Of a DNA stretch of 64,000 nucleotides, positions 1 to 9,854 are shown piece by piece. Position 1 is the first letter of the stretch; each line of letters opens with the position of its first letter. The DNA comes from Agrypnia vestita (taxonomy: Eukaryota; Arthropoda; Insecta; Trichoptera; Phryganeidae). Position numbers and translations under genes: made by a program. Location: the NCBI GenBank assembly GCA_016648135.1, contig JADDOH010002005.1:124001-188000 (forward strand), given 5' to 3'. The notes under the pieces are model-generated. The model was not told the DNA's origin, did not search any database, and worked only from the letters and a program-made list of their open reading frames with translations.

Positions 1-197
1 CTAATTTTGATTAATTAATTATGATGGATTAATTAATTATGATTAATTAGTGAGTCTGATGATTATTCACAATGATAATGATTCATGTATCGTCATCGAC
101 AATACGTCTGTGTGCAAAATTTCAGCTCGATTAAACATTGGAAAGCGGGTGAAATACCGATTATAAGATTCCGTCCAGACAAACAGGTGAAGGTAAT

Positions 198-708
198 ATG
201 GGGCCATTCAAGTATTGCGTAAGCACAATTTTAGTAATTTTTAACCCCCCCTCCTCCTTGTCAGCAAAAGTAAGCAAAGCTCTTACTCCGCCCTCCTATG
301 CTTACGTAATCATTGGTATATATTTTTTATTTTGTATTTATATTTTGTATATTTATTATGTGTTTAAATCAGTATCCACTAAATTGTACAAAAAATGATA
401 AAAAATAGATAAATATGAATTGCGCGCGTAAATTTCCTTACTTCGGTTCTTTCTAACATCGCGTGAGAGAGAGTAAGCAATATCAATTATTTTGGGAAAT
501 CCGTGAACATACTTTTCGCTCTCGAGTAGACAGACACGCAGGGTTGCCATATGTGTTCAAATCGGAATCTACTAAATTTTGCTGAAAAATCAGAAAAAGT
601 AAATAAATATTGCTGACGTAATCACCATCCCCAATGTCATCAAAAATAAGCAAAGCTAAGACCCCCTCCACCCCCTTTGCTGCTTACGTAACACTCGAAT
701 GGCTCCAT
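198..708. repeat. MITE-like element with terminal inverted repeats
   Basis: The left end reads ATGGGGCCATTCAAGTATTG and the right end, reversed, reads ATGGAGCCATTCGAGTGTTA. Both continue into CGTAAGCA and then a C-rich run. Inside, a block near 358-430 is repeated imperfectly near 551-620. No coding capacity is seen. The superfamily is unclear and I found no convincing target-site duplication. The stretch 1-197 before it holds only AT-rich simple sequence. Confidence 0.55.
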
Positions 709-746
709 ACAAGCGTGGTAATAAGAAATAGGTTTTGCTAAACATA

Positions 747-752
747 TTTATT
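747..752 (-). promoter_or_regulatory. Probable polyadenylation signal of the secreted-protein gene
   Basis: AATAAA on the minus strand lies about 100 bases after the stop codon at 848-850, a normal spacing. Cleavage would fall near 720-735, just outside the MITE at 198-708. Confidence 0.5.
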
Positions 753-847
753 CAATTCTATAAAAGCCTTTTCCACGACTACACATGACTCTTAAATGGG
801 ATCTGTTTTATCGACAGCGATCGAGAAGGTTTGCGGGTGCATTATTG

Positions 848-1311
848 TTATGCTTTATCAGCGGCCGCTGGTGTTTCTGTGGACTTCGCTTCCTTCGCAG
901 CATCCGCCTCTTTTGGAGTTGCCGCATCTGCTTCTTTCGCTGGGGTCGTATCAGCTGTTTCCGCCGTCTTTGTTGCGCCCGTGTCCGGGGTTGTTGCGGT
1001 CTCTTTTCCCGCGTCTGCGGGTTCCGTCGCTTTTTCCGCTGTCGCCTCGGCCTTAGTCGCTTTCTCCGCTGTCGCCTCGGCCTTAGTCGCTTTCTCCGCT
1101 GTCGCCTCGGCCTTAGTCGCTTTCTCCGCTGTCGCCTCGGCCTTAGTCGCCGCCGCGTCCGCGGTTGCCGCTGCTTTATCTCCCGATGACTTCGCTTCGC
1201 CGACCGAATCCGTCAAGATTGAGTGGAGATTGTGGGCCGATTCTGACAGCTTGGTCAGCGGTTTAAAAATGGCGCCGAGCAGACCTTGGTCGTTGCCGGG
1301 CGGGACGGTCT
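848..1311 (-). CDS. Exon 2 of the secreted repeat protein (main body and stop)
   Basis: It starts after the acceptor at 1312-1314 and encodes ETVPPGNDQGLLGAIFK onward through the decapeptide repeats to a TAA at 848-850. Base composition is far more GC-rich than the flanks, as expected of a real exon. The long plus-strand frames over the same interval are its antisense shadows. Confidence 0.78.
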
Positions 1312-4300
1312 CTGAAACAAAAGTAGTGCAACATTTAAAACTTTATAGAATATTTGACTTATTTATAATAATAACCAATTTGAATACAGAGTTTTAGTCA
1401 ATGTACTCGGTTAGAGCAGGGAGCCACGTAGTGGATTTTTTGGTCGTTAACGCCGGCCGCACACTGGATGCGTTTTCGTACGAAATTGAGTAGTACGTAT
1501 ACGTACGAATACGCAAGTACATTCCTGACCTTCGAAGTAGTATTGAACATCGCACACTGTACACAATTTAGTAGTGCGTGTACGCACGTATAGATGCTAC
1601 GTCCGACACGATCCGGATTTGTTCGGAAATTTTTGCGATTTCGTACGATGGATATTGAAAAATTTGTCAATTTGATACATGACCACAAATGTTTGTGGGA
1701 CCAAAGTGATTCAACTGCGTGACCATCAGCGCAGAATCTCTAAAGAACTAAAAATACCTGTAAGTTAAATATTTTGGTTTAATGAAGGTGAGGTATAATT
1801 ATGTACTTCAAACAAAAAACTTTTAAATATTCTCCGATGTTATGAGCTCTCGTTGCACTTCGATTCTCCCCAGCATTTGTGAATCTATTAGATAGATTGT
1901 CATGAAATTTGTCATTATTTAAGTTTGCCTTAATAAGTATATTATATTTCGTTCACTCATTTGGTTCTACGATGCCGACGACGCCGTAGCAGCCTACGAG
2001 TAAGAAGAGAGTTTTCCAGAAGATACAGATTATTCATTTGGCACAAACGTTATTGGAGAAATGCGAAAAGTAACTGATCGTGACCAACGCAAGACGCAAT
2101 TAATGTGCTCGCTCAATATGAACGAAAATAGTCGTACGAATACGTACGTAATAATTCGTATCCAAAGTGCGACCGGCCTAACGCAAAAAATCTACGATTG
2201 GAGAAATATTTTGAAATAGTTAGTTATTAATTATACCTGATGATGCGCTGCTCCACTCTAAACTATAGTAGTTATAAATTACTCAGATATTGTATGTGTA
2301 GTACAAGGTTTAAATAAATTATATTTTTAAATTATATTTTAATTCAAATGCTTTAGTTATGGCGCGACTACTCTGATGAGCCGACTCTCGTGGGGTGCGT
2401 CCATTGATGAGACTTTGAACTCTAATCGTCGGTAGGTACTTGTTGCGTCATTCTCGGTAAAACGTATTCTGTGACGCGTGTACATGCGTCGCACACGAAC
2501 GCCATTACGACCGAAATAAGCGTCTAATCTGTTTATCTAAAAGATCGCATCTTGCGATACATGTACATTTGGAACCTATACTCTATAATGTATGTGTAGA
2601 TTTTTATTAGATTTGTAGATTGACGCGCGGACCGACATGGGGCGTGCGAACGAGGCGGGTGGCACTTGAAGCTAATATCGTATATGTGGCAGCCATGTGG
2701 TTAAATTAGCCAGGTGATTGGACGCCTAGGCCGTTCGTTAAACGCCGGCATCCAATTAAATGGCTGAAGGACAACTAGCCAAGTCATTGAGCGCAACGTT
2801 TAACCAAATGGTTGAACGTCGTGTAGTCATAATGTTACATTGGATATTGATGAATTTGTGATGTTTGGTTAGGTTCGGTTAGGTTAGGTTAGATAAGGTT
2901 GGTTAGGTGAGGATAGCTTAGATTTGAATCACTTGGCTGTCTTGATCAGTCATCTTCAAAGGCTGACTTTCAATACGCCAAGTTGTTAGTAATTCTAGTT
3001 CAATTAACTATCGGCCTAGGCATCCAATTGGATGCCGGCGTTTAATGAACGGCCTAGGCGTCCAATTACCTGGCTAATTTAACCAGATAGCTGCCATATC
3101 TAAATTGTTGTAACTATGCCATTAATAAATCTGTGAAGATAAGAAGAAGCCGAGTTTCACTAAAAAAATCAACCGACTCACTCTGCAAAAGAAGAACATT
3201 AGAATGCGACCACTATAAATTGGCGTGCGAGGGAGGGCGTCCCTGTCGCGTAACAGAAAATGCCAGGGTGTAAATTTATTACACAGTACATAATGTACAG
3301 AATGTCCGGTGACCAGTGTCAGAGCCTTTAATATAAATTTTGTCGGGCAACACTAAAGAAACAAACCAGTGATGGCGGCCGTTCCATCTGTCAACCTGTC
3401 AAAAGGTAATATCGGTCAATTATTTGCTTTTTCAGCTTCGCAAAACTTTAATACTTCATTGGCAATTGTTCTTGCACCATCCCGGACTGTTTTTGTATGT
3501 TTTGGACATAATATTTCAGTGTATATTGGTAATCAAGATGTCATAGCTCCCGAGCAAATGCGAGATTGAACTGAATGACAGGGCGAGGGGTTACCACCGG
3601 TTGCGGGCGGGGCGGGTTTTTGTTACAAATACGTGCAAATGATGCACATAAACTGGCGTCAACGGCAGGATAGACAGGGAGAAAATATAATTTAAGGATG
3701 GAAAAGAAAAAGCGAAAAGATTTGGCCACGCAGAATTACTATCAAAGGTCCGCGTTTACGGATTTTCGACTCGAGACAATCTCCGAGACACGCATTTTGC
3801 TTAAATGAGAATCTTTAGAGACAACCAAAAGGATCAGTGCTGGGAACTAAACTAATTATTATATTAATCAACGATATTACTAAAATAATAAAATACTGCA
3901 AAATAAGATATTTCGGCGATGATACATCAGTTTATATATCATGCGAGGGTGTACAGATGTGTAATAATGTATGATGAAATGCTGGAAAACATGAAGAATA
4001 TAAAAAAGCTAAATGAATTTCAAAATAAATGCTACAATTATTCTAAAAATATAATAGTACAGTTTTGGAGATTATAGATTGCCTAGATAATGGGTTGTAA
4101 ATATAAATATGTATTAATAATTAAATTAAAATACAATGTAAATGTAAGATTTTTTAATTTTTAATTAATTTATTTACTTTATTGTTTATGTATGTACATT
4201 TGTTAATAAAAGTTACTAATAACTGCCACACTAGGTAAAAACCTAATATGTGGCAGTTATTCTCATATGATATTTATGTAATATTAACAAATGACAATTA

Positions 4301-7246
4301 AAGAAAGTATAAGCATAAGATTGAAAGTAGATCAATAATAATAAAGTAAATCATAGGAATACCCAAATATAAAAGAAAAGAAAATGAAAAGAAAATATAC
4401 ATACAAAATTAAGATAAGAATTTAAGTAGTTACGAAGATAAATATTATATTAAAGTATACTTTAAATTATATAAATCAGTTTTGCCAATTCAGAGGTCAA
4501 GGGCGGATCACTTCTTCAGCATACCTTCTACCTGATATTTTTATAAACTTACTAATATGATGTTTAAAAGGTTTGTGTAGAGTTATTTCTTTAGTTTCAT
4601 TAGGTAACTTGTTAAAAACAAGCGGGGCAGTGAAATTAAATTGTCTTTGCCTAAAAGACTTTTTCCTTTTAGGTACCTCGAAATTAATTGTATTTGCCAG
4701 CCTTGTAACCCGTGTTTGTTGTGTACAATTAAAATTTACCTTGTCCTTGTGTAATTTTATAAGTATGGTATTTAAGGTATAATTGTCTCGGGTCAAGAAC
4801 GTTAAATATTCCAAACAAATCATCTGAAGGAAACATTCTCGCTTTCTTGGTGATTATACGCATGATGCATTTTTGTGATTTTGTCAGCGAATCAATGACT
4901 GATCTGACACACCCTCCCCATCCGATTATGCCATAGGATAATAGGGATTGAGTGATGGAACAATACGATACGTGATACTAACTACCTTAAGAAATGGTAA
5001 AAAAAACTTTCAGCTTTTTTGTCTCTCTTTAACAATCTCAAGCTGATCTTTGAGTTCATCCCCAGATCAAAATCTTAATACGTGTTCATGGTATAGGTCT
5101 TTTCATATAAGAAGCTAGCAATTGAGTTAGTGTGGGTACAATGGGTACATACGCGCATTGTCTCGTTGTGTTAAGTTTACAGATACGAGAGGGGCGTATC
5201 CGTAAACTTAACACAAGGAAACAATGCGCGTATTAAGTACTCTACCCACACAAACTCAATTGCAAGCTTATATGAAAAGACCTATACAGAAATGTATCTC
5301 AATAAATGTCATCGTGTGTCACTACGTGGACGTTGGCAATAGGGATATCGAGGATGTACGGAAATAGTGGAGAATCAGGCGCGGGCTGAAAGGGCGCGGT
5401 TTATAAAGGTACTGATATAGATGCCCAGTAGTGGCACGTGAGCATGCGCAGTATTGAGCTTCTTGAGCCATTGCTATTTAGTAGCATGTGTGTACGCACA
5501 TTGCTAGTAATGACCATGCTCATTACTAGCACGCTCAAAAATCAACGGCTGGTTGATTTAAGAGCTTGCTAATGTCATTTACGGCTAGTATCGATTATCT
5601 ATGCGATCAAACAAATATGGCGTGCTATAGAGATGACAAAACATTACTTTTCGTGACTTATCGCGAATGTCTGTGGAGTTTTCGATCACCGCTATGTAAA
5701 AATAATATAGTAAGAAATCATCATCACTCTTAGCATAACAACCCCTGGTGGGTCTTGACCTCCTCAATAACCTTCCCCCACTCATCTCGGTTTAGTGCCA
5801 GCTCTGGCCTGGCCAGTACTGGCCTAATAAGTGTTTTGTACACTAATATCTTGGTGCAGCAGTCTGGATTTTATCTGCTTTTGTAGGTGGAAAAAACAGC
5901 AATTTGCGCTAACCATGCGCTTCTGGATCTCCTCTGTAGTATTATTGTTGCTTGTTATCAGGGTTCCCAGGTATGTAAATCTTGGTACCGTTTCAAAATT
6001 TTGACTTCCATACAAGAGAGTTGGGATTTGTTGGGTGCATCCTACGGCCATGTATTTGGTCTTCTGCTGGTATACTATGAGATTCATGTTTTTGGCAGAA
6101 CATTCAAGATTTGTGAAGGCATTACGTAAAGCATCGGGAGTTTTCGCAATTATGTCGATATCATCAGCGTAAGCTAATAATTGCACAAAGTTGTTAAATA
6201 TCGTTGCTCTTATCTCAATCTAACTTTTTCTAAGACTATAGGCAGGATAAGAGGCAGGCCAATCCATCTTCTTGTTGCTCCATGCCCCGTGGAGCGCCTC
6301 AAAGGGCTCGGACAGTTCACTGCCAACCGTTACCGTTACATTGTTAGTTTCACCAGATTGATCAGCTTACGCGGTATTCCAAACTCACTCATTGCATTGT
6401 ACAATGCATTCCTATTTATGCTGTCATACGCGGCTTTGAAGTCTACAAAGAGGTGGTGAGTCTCAAGATTGTATTCTAACGTTTTTTCTAAGATCTGTCT
6501 CAAGAAAATTTGATCAATGCTTGATTTGCCTGGCCTGAAGCCGCATTGGTAGTTGCCAATGATTTCCTCAGACATTGGGAGCAATCTTTTGTATAAGATG
6601 TTGGACATTATTTTATAGCCGGTATTTAACAACTTTATTCCCCTGTAATTACAGCACTCGAGTCGGTCGCCTTTCTTGTGTAGTCGACACACGCAGTGGA
6701 TAGCAAGGAATAATGCTTATAAAACTTTATTAAAAGACATGAATGATTCAAATCTTACAATAATAATTATAAAAACTAAAATCAAAAATGTGTAGATGGA
6801 AACTCGGGAACTGTTTTGATTTATTGGTTCACTCGAATTTCCTATTACAGTTTGCCAAGTTTCCATTTTGAACAAGAGCGTCTCTATTCTATGTCAAGAG
6901 TATGCCAGTAATAAGCATGTGTGTTTTGATTGTTGGCTTTGGGCATGCTTATTCATGAGCATGCTTGAAATAAGCGTATTAATAACGAGCAAGTGTATAC
7001 AGTTGTTAGCACGCTAATGAGCATGCTCAGACATAAGCATGTGTGTCATAATTTGGTCGTGACCTTTCTGATAATGCTGATGAATAACGGTGATTACGCA
7101 CACAGAAGCATTGTCTAGCCTTCGCTGTAAATTTTTAGATGATTGAAATGATATTTTTCTTTTGGATTAATTTTACCTTGAGCCGGGTAGGCGCAAACTG
7201 CCAAACTCAAGAGGAGCACGTGGACCAACCTGGAAATCATCTTCAT
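848..7246 (-). CDS. Secreted Ala/Lys/Glu/Thr-rich repeat protein, two coding exons
   Basis: Exon 1 is 7246-7177 and exon 2 is 1311-848. Exon 1 ends in phase 1 at a GTAAAA donor. Exon 2 follows a pyrimidine-rich TTTCAG and resumes in the matching phase, giving 534 coding bases (177 residues plus stop). Residues 1-23 are a clear signal peptide: MKMISRLV, then a hydrophobic core HVLLLSLAVCA, then YPAQ. Next comes an amphipathic stretch (LLGAIFKPLTKLSESAHNL), then Ala-rich sequence with about four copies of the decapeptide KAEATAEKAT, then an acidic Thr/Ala/Pro tail ending AAADKA. There are no cysteines in the mature chain and no enzyme motif. An acceptor just before the start (CAG then ATTAGAATCGAG) implies an upstream 5' UTR exon. 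The 5.9 kb intron is packed with transposon fragments. I do not recognise the family. A cuticular, silk-gland, haemolymph or salivary protein would be guesses. Confidence 0.75.
1026..1145. repeat. 30-bp coding minisatellite, four units
   Basis: Four consecutive 30-bp units run within exon 2. The last three are identical and the first differs by a single base (a T-run variant), with a partial unit after. The period is a multiple of three, so each unit adds ten residues without shifting the frame. Confidence 0.9.
1451..2178. mobile_element. PIF/Harbinger-like element with TAA target duplication
   Basis: The ends are an imperfect 22-bp inverted repeat (CGCCGGCCGCACACTGGATG on the left; GGCCGGTCGCACTTTGGATA reversed from the right, about five mismatches). 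They are flanked by TAA at 1448-1450 and 2179-2181, the duplication typical of PIF/Harbinger. The 728-bp body carries a decayed MADF-type reading frame but no recognisable DDE transposase, so the copy is non-autonomous. It sits in the intron of the secreted-protein gene. Confidence 0.7.
1648..1759 (+). pseudogene. MADF-domain ORF remnant inside the Harbinger element
   Basis: From an ATG the frame reads MDIEKFVNLIHDHKCLWDQS, then a one-base shift leads to RDHQRRISKELKIP, after which a GTAAGT donor follows. The pattern F/L-I-x-x-h-x-K-x-x-LWD and the later Arg/Lys-Glu-Leu helix match MADF domains. PIF/Harbinger elements encode a Myb/MADF-like DNA-binding partner of the transposase, so the location fits. 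It is broken by the frameshift. Confidence 0.6.
2182..2686. other. Intronic interval without recognised genes
   Basis: AT-rich DNA with a GC-richer patch at 2460-2660. I see no splice-bounded reading frame or end structure. Confidence 0.4.
2687..3096. mobile_element. MITE with about 75-bp terminal inverted repeats
   Basis: The left arm starts TGGCAGCCATGTGGTTAAAT and runs through GCCAGGTGATTGGACGCCTA to about 2760. The right arm, about 3020-3096, is its near-perfect reverse complement. The centre holds several GGTTA-like units at 2868-2912 that resemble the insect telomere repeat (TTAGG) but are too few and irregular to be telomeric. No coding sequence. The target duplication is unclear. Confidence 0.8.
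3213..3610 (-). mobile_element. DNA-transposon fragment carrying an HTH-domain remnant (copy 1)
   Basis: This segment is closely similar, in opposite orientation, to 54550-54985. On the minus strand, about 3509-3373, it reads VRDGARTIANEVLKF, then CEAEKANN, a stop, then PILPFDRLTDGTAAITG. This resembles the N-terminal helix-turn-helix of some Tc1-like or pogo-like insect transposases (R-x-x-x-R-T-A-A-x-T-G). One end begins ACCACTATAAATTGGCGTGC. Only the N-terminal region is present, and here it contains a stop. Confidence 0.5.
3828..3974 (+). pseudogene. Non-LTR retrotransposon reverse transcriptase fragment
   Basis: The frame reads KGSVLGTKLIIILINDI, then about 13 residues later FGDDTSVYIS, then a stop. 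These match reverse transcriptase motifs (QGSVLGP..LxxxYINDI and FADDT) of jockey/CR1-type LINEs. The catalytic Ala of ADD is Gly here. Both flanks have lost coding sequence. Confidence 0.7.
3975..4496. other. AT-rich intronic interval, nothing recognised
   Basis: Low-complexity AT-rich sequence. A short inverted pair (TAACTGCCACACTAGGTAAA and its near reverse complement) near 4220-4260 could form a hairpin. No reading frame of interest. Confidence 0.4.
4497..4995 (-). pseudogene. LINE ORF2 C-terminal region
   Basis: Minus-strand coding reads SITQSLLSYGIIGWGG, then QKCIMRIITKKARM, then LFGIFNVLDPRQLYL, continuing into a 108-residue open frame ending KISGRRYAEEVIRP. This is the post-palm, thumb-like region of jockey/CR1-type LINEs (LSYGIxxWG, Q.R.LR.I, LYN.LP). 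It ends at a stop at 4497. The upstream half is missing. Confidence 0.7.
5092..5286. repeat. Foldback palindrome, about 92-bp arms
   Basis: The outer ends are TATAGGTCTTTTCATATAAG and its reverse complement. The arms pair almost throughout and converge on a loop of about nine bases near 5186-5195, with small mismatches and one short indel. No coding. It is either a foldback MITE or an inverted duplication. Confidence 0.85.
5405..5545. repeat. AGCATG-rich short dispersed repeat (divergent copy)
   Basis: The motifs GGTACTGATA, GTGAGCATGC, TAGCATGTGTGT and GACCATGCTCATTACTAGCA are shared with repeats at 6900-7050, 11190-11310 and 19320-19445. The last of these starts with the same GGTACTGATA. 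Confidence 0.5.
5730..6697 (-). pseudogene. Non-LTR retrotransposon reverse transcriptase, frameshifted
   Basis: Reading down from 6697: CRLHKKGDRLECCNYRGI, then YQCGFRPGKSSIDQIF, then HHLFVDFKAAYDSI (6692-6336). After a frameshift comes QLLAYADDIDIIAKTPD and RFTYLGTLITSNN (6186-5824), then IYKTLIRP-like sequence and a C-terminal WGKVIEEVKTHQGL near 5760. The order and motifs are those of the endonuclease/reverse-transcriptase LINEs often mislabelled craniofacial development protein 2 in insect annotations. The YADD box is intact. An internal deletion removes the region between IRP and the tail, and the endonuclease half is absent. Confidence 0.85.
6712..7060. repeat. About 330-bp dispersed repeat, copy 1
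   Basis: Closely similar to 10984-11310, starting around ACTTTATTAAAAGACAT, sharing GGAAACTCGGGAACT, and ending in the AGCATG-rich module. Both copies directly abut LINE sequence. Confidence 0.75.
7177..7246 (-). CDS. Exon 1 of the secreted repeat protein (signal peptide)
   Basis: Encodes MKMISRLVHVLLLSLAVC and AYPAQ plus one base, followed by GTAAAA at 7176. The ATG at 7244-7246 is the first in the exon. A second ATG two codons on (7238-7240) would also keep the signal peptide. The exon itself begins at 7258 after CAG, so at least one 5' untranslated exon lies further right. Confidence 0.75.
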
Positions 7247-7259
7247 CTCGATTCTAATC

Positions 7260-8608
7260 TGAAATAAGAAAACACGCGTCCAACATTAAATTAACACCGG
7301 TTTAGTAGAAATGTATAATGGTTAATGATAATGTAAAATAATTTAGAAAACTAAACTTTTGGTGAAGAATATTTTTTATTCAAAATTGAATGAAGAAGTC
7401 CCTCCCGAAATTTTTGCCACTAGCTACGCGACACCCTGTACTGTATACAGCACAACGATAGAATTTTTTTTAGTAGATTAAGCACTAATGGGACTGTTAC
7501 TAGTTGTAGGTCCTTCATTTTTATTGGTATATATTGTATTGTATATTATGGACAGGGTTGACAAGTAAAAATCACAAATTCGAATCGAAAAGAGACAACA
7601 GCGGTCTTTCGCAGAGGAGGGATGAATAAATTAACTTTAATACAGTTTCATGGGGCACAGAAAATCATGCTTACGTCACTATTCTAAATTAAAATGTAAT
7701 TCAGAAATGTTCTATGTACTACACTTTTCTACGAGATGTGACGATAGCTACGAAATAATAAAATGAAGTTGTGCAATGTAGAAACCAAATTTAATTTTAA
7801 ACTAAACAAAAGAAGTCGTTTGTTTATTTATTTGTAAATTATCATTCAGAACAAAAATGCCATCAGATTCGTGTATCAAAGAAAATCGGTTTCTGGGCTT
7901 CTCCAAAACTGGACTCGTGTTTATACTTGATATATCTTCTTCTTCTTCTTTTCTTGGCTTTTCACTACTTGATACATAACTGATACGATTACTAAACTCA
8001 CCGTTATTTTCGGTCCTTGTAAGTGGCAGTTACCGACTGTCCGGATGAATATGGTCAAAAATGTGGATAAAATATGCAAAATTAGCGGACGAATTTACAG
8101 AGAACGGCTTCGCTCGAGTTCTCGCAGTATACAAACAAACAAAATGCGCGTGAAATTTCAATTCAAATTCAATTATATGTTTATAAATAATATATATTAA
8201 ATTAATATGCATATCTTGCGGATGGTTGCTCAGAAAAACGCACTTTCTTGTTCGTTATACAGGGAAGATTGTATTATTGGTAAATAAATAAAAACGAGCG
8301 AGCCATACAGTAGTCGCATATATCGAACTTTATTCGTACGCCCCTTCTATTGTTGTCTTACTAATATAACGAGAATAAGGGCCATAATATTTTTTAATGT
8401 ACATATTATGTATGAGATGTTATCCAGAGTGTCTCACACATAGTGTTTCTTTTTGGGCGGACGGCGTGTAAATAGCCATCCGCTGGTGAACTTAATATTC
8501 AACTATAATACCACTCAATATGATAATGCAAAAAAAAGTAAAATTACGTTTTCTTTCTCTGAAGAACATATATGAGTAAACCAAATTAAGCCACAAATGA
8601 CCACTGAC
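7260..8608. other. Upstream region of the secreted-protein gene, no gene recognised
   Basis: AT-rich DNA. A segment at 8291-8323 (ACGAGCGAGCC, then TACAGTAGTCGCATAT) recurs at 12916-12950. Transcription of the secreted-protein gene should start somewhere in or beyond this interval, but I see no decisive core promoter. Confidence 0.35.
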
Positions 8609-8723
8609 CTGTATACTATTTATCCGCTCCAACAAAATTGTCCTGTCAGGGTCTTCGTATCGCCGACTGTGTTTTGCAGGTATCTTGAGAAGTCGTTTTG
8701 GTTCTTCCACGTCACAAATAACA
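8609..8723 (-). CDS. Candidate orphan exon, unknown protein
   Basis: Between a plausible acceptor (TTTTTTTTCGAG) and a CAG|GTCAGT donor the minus strand is open and reads DVEEPKRLLKIPAKHS, then RRYEDPDRTILLERI and NSIQ. The residue mix is protein-like, unlike most neighbouring random frames. If spliced to the exon at 7258 the frame stays open into MKMISRL, but that would bury the signal peptide, so I doubt the join. It could equally be a transposon fragment. Confidence 0.3.
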
Positions 8724-8844
8724 CTCGAAAAAAAATATGAACTGGTGAAAATCCCGGAGAACAATATGATTCCAAAATCTTCGGAAGAGTCTTCTTCATT
8801 CAATTTTGAATATAAAATATTCTTTACACTTTGGGTGAAATGTC

Positions 8845-8990
8845 AACAGCTAAGGAGATAGTCGATATCAAAGTTTGCATTTATTTTTCAATATTTCTGA
8901 CATATCTTCCGTAAAACGTACGAGTATCTTGATAGTAACTTATATCGAATATTAAATTTTTATTCACTTTAATATAATGATTAAAACAGC
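8845..8990. repeat. Fragment of the 500-bp TA-flanked MITE family
   Basis: Shares TAAGGAGATA, ATCAAAGTTTGCATTT, TCAATATTTCTGAC and CAGTAACTTATATC-like sequence with the complete copies at 22266-22774 and 59968-60463. Both termini are missing. Confidence 0.6.
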
Positions 8991-9854
8991 GTACGAATTC
9001 GGAACAGATTTTTTTGAGAAAAAAAAATTGGGTACTTGTACCTATTGTACCCGCTTTAGGAGTTATAGGTAGGTACTTGGAACAAATCTGAACACAATGC
9101 GTATGCGCATTCTGTCCAGCTATATTCCTATTCAAGGTACACAACACAAACTAGAATTACCACCAACGACAGTTCTTCATCAACGAATAAAAAAAAATAC
9201 ATATTAAATACAGTACCCATGTATCGAATCGCATTTTGCTTATATAAAAAAAGAGATAATTAAGTGGTAAGCGTATAGTTGAATCACCATAACAAATTAA
9301 TAGCGCCCGAAGCACACGCAATTTTCGTAACAGATTTCAAACAGCGCCCGGGGCATATGCAATTTTCATAATATATTTTAACCAATAGAAATTCTTTTAA
9401 GTAATGTCGTCATTTATAAGGATTGCTATTGGTTAAATTAAAACTGCCATTTTGTCATTTGATTGGTGAGTCTTGATTTCGTGGTGTGAAAATTACGTGC
9501 GCGCATTTCTATGCGCAACTAAATTTTCACGCGCCTAAAAAAGTATAACTTCGATAAAGGTGAAGTGAGAAATCTGAGCAGTTGTCACTCCGTTTTGAAA
9601 ACCGATAAATCTTGTTGCTTTTTTATTACGGAGATAAGCTTTCTGGAGCGAATTGACTTATCGAAATGGAAACAAGCGTTTCCATAAACAGACCGGAGAA
9701 GTCATAACTTTAGAATAACTGCAATAGGCGGCTACTGGCAATAATGTATCAGTGGCGTGCAGCGCGTACAAGCAAAACATCTGTGTATTTACTAAAGCTT
9801 TTGGGAAACAAATATTAATTAAATAACCCTTGTCCTAAAAGGTAGACTCCTGGC
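8991..9854. other. Interval without recognised genes
   Basis: Two imperfect units of about 45 bp stand at 9300-9370 (AGCGCCCGAAGCACACGCAA and AGCGCCCGGGGCATATGCAA). Otherwise AT-rich, with no splice-bounded reading frame. Confidence 0.35.

Noticed and set aside
785..1397. Overlapping long plus-strand frames rich in Ala/Val/Ser or Arg/Cys/Phe
   Set aside because: They are antisense readings of the minus-strand repeat exon. They lack a sensible start context, and the minus-strand frame has splice signals and joins to a signal-peptide exon.
2868..2912. Telomere array
   Set aside because: Only a few irregular GGTTA-like units, located inside a MITE with clear inverted ends.
8881..9147. 88-codon minus-strand frame
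   Set aside because: Spans a fragment of the TA-flanked MITE and AT-rich DNA; no protein-like features.
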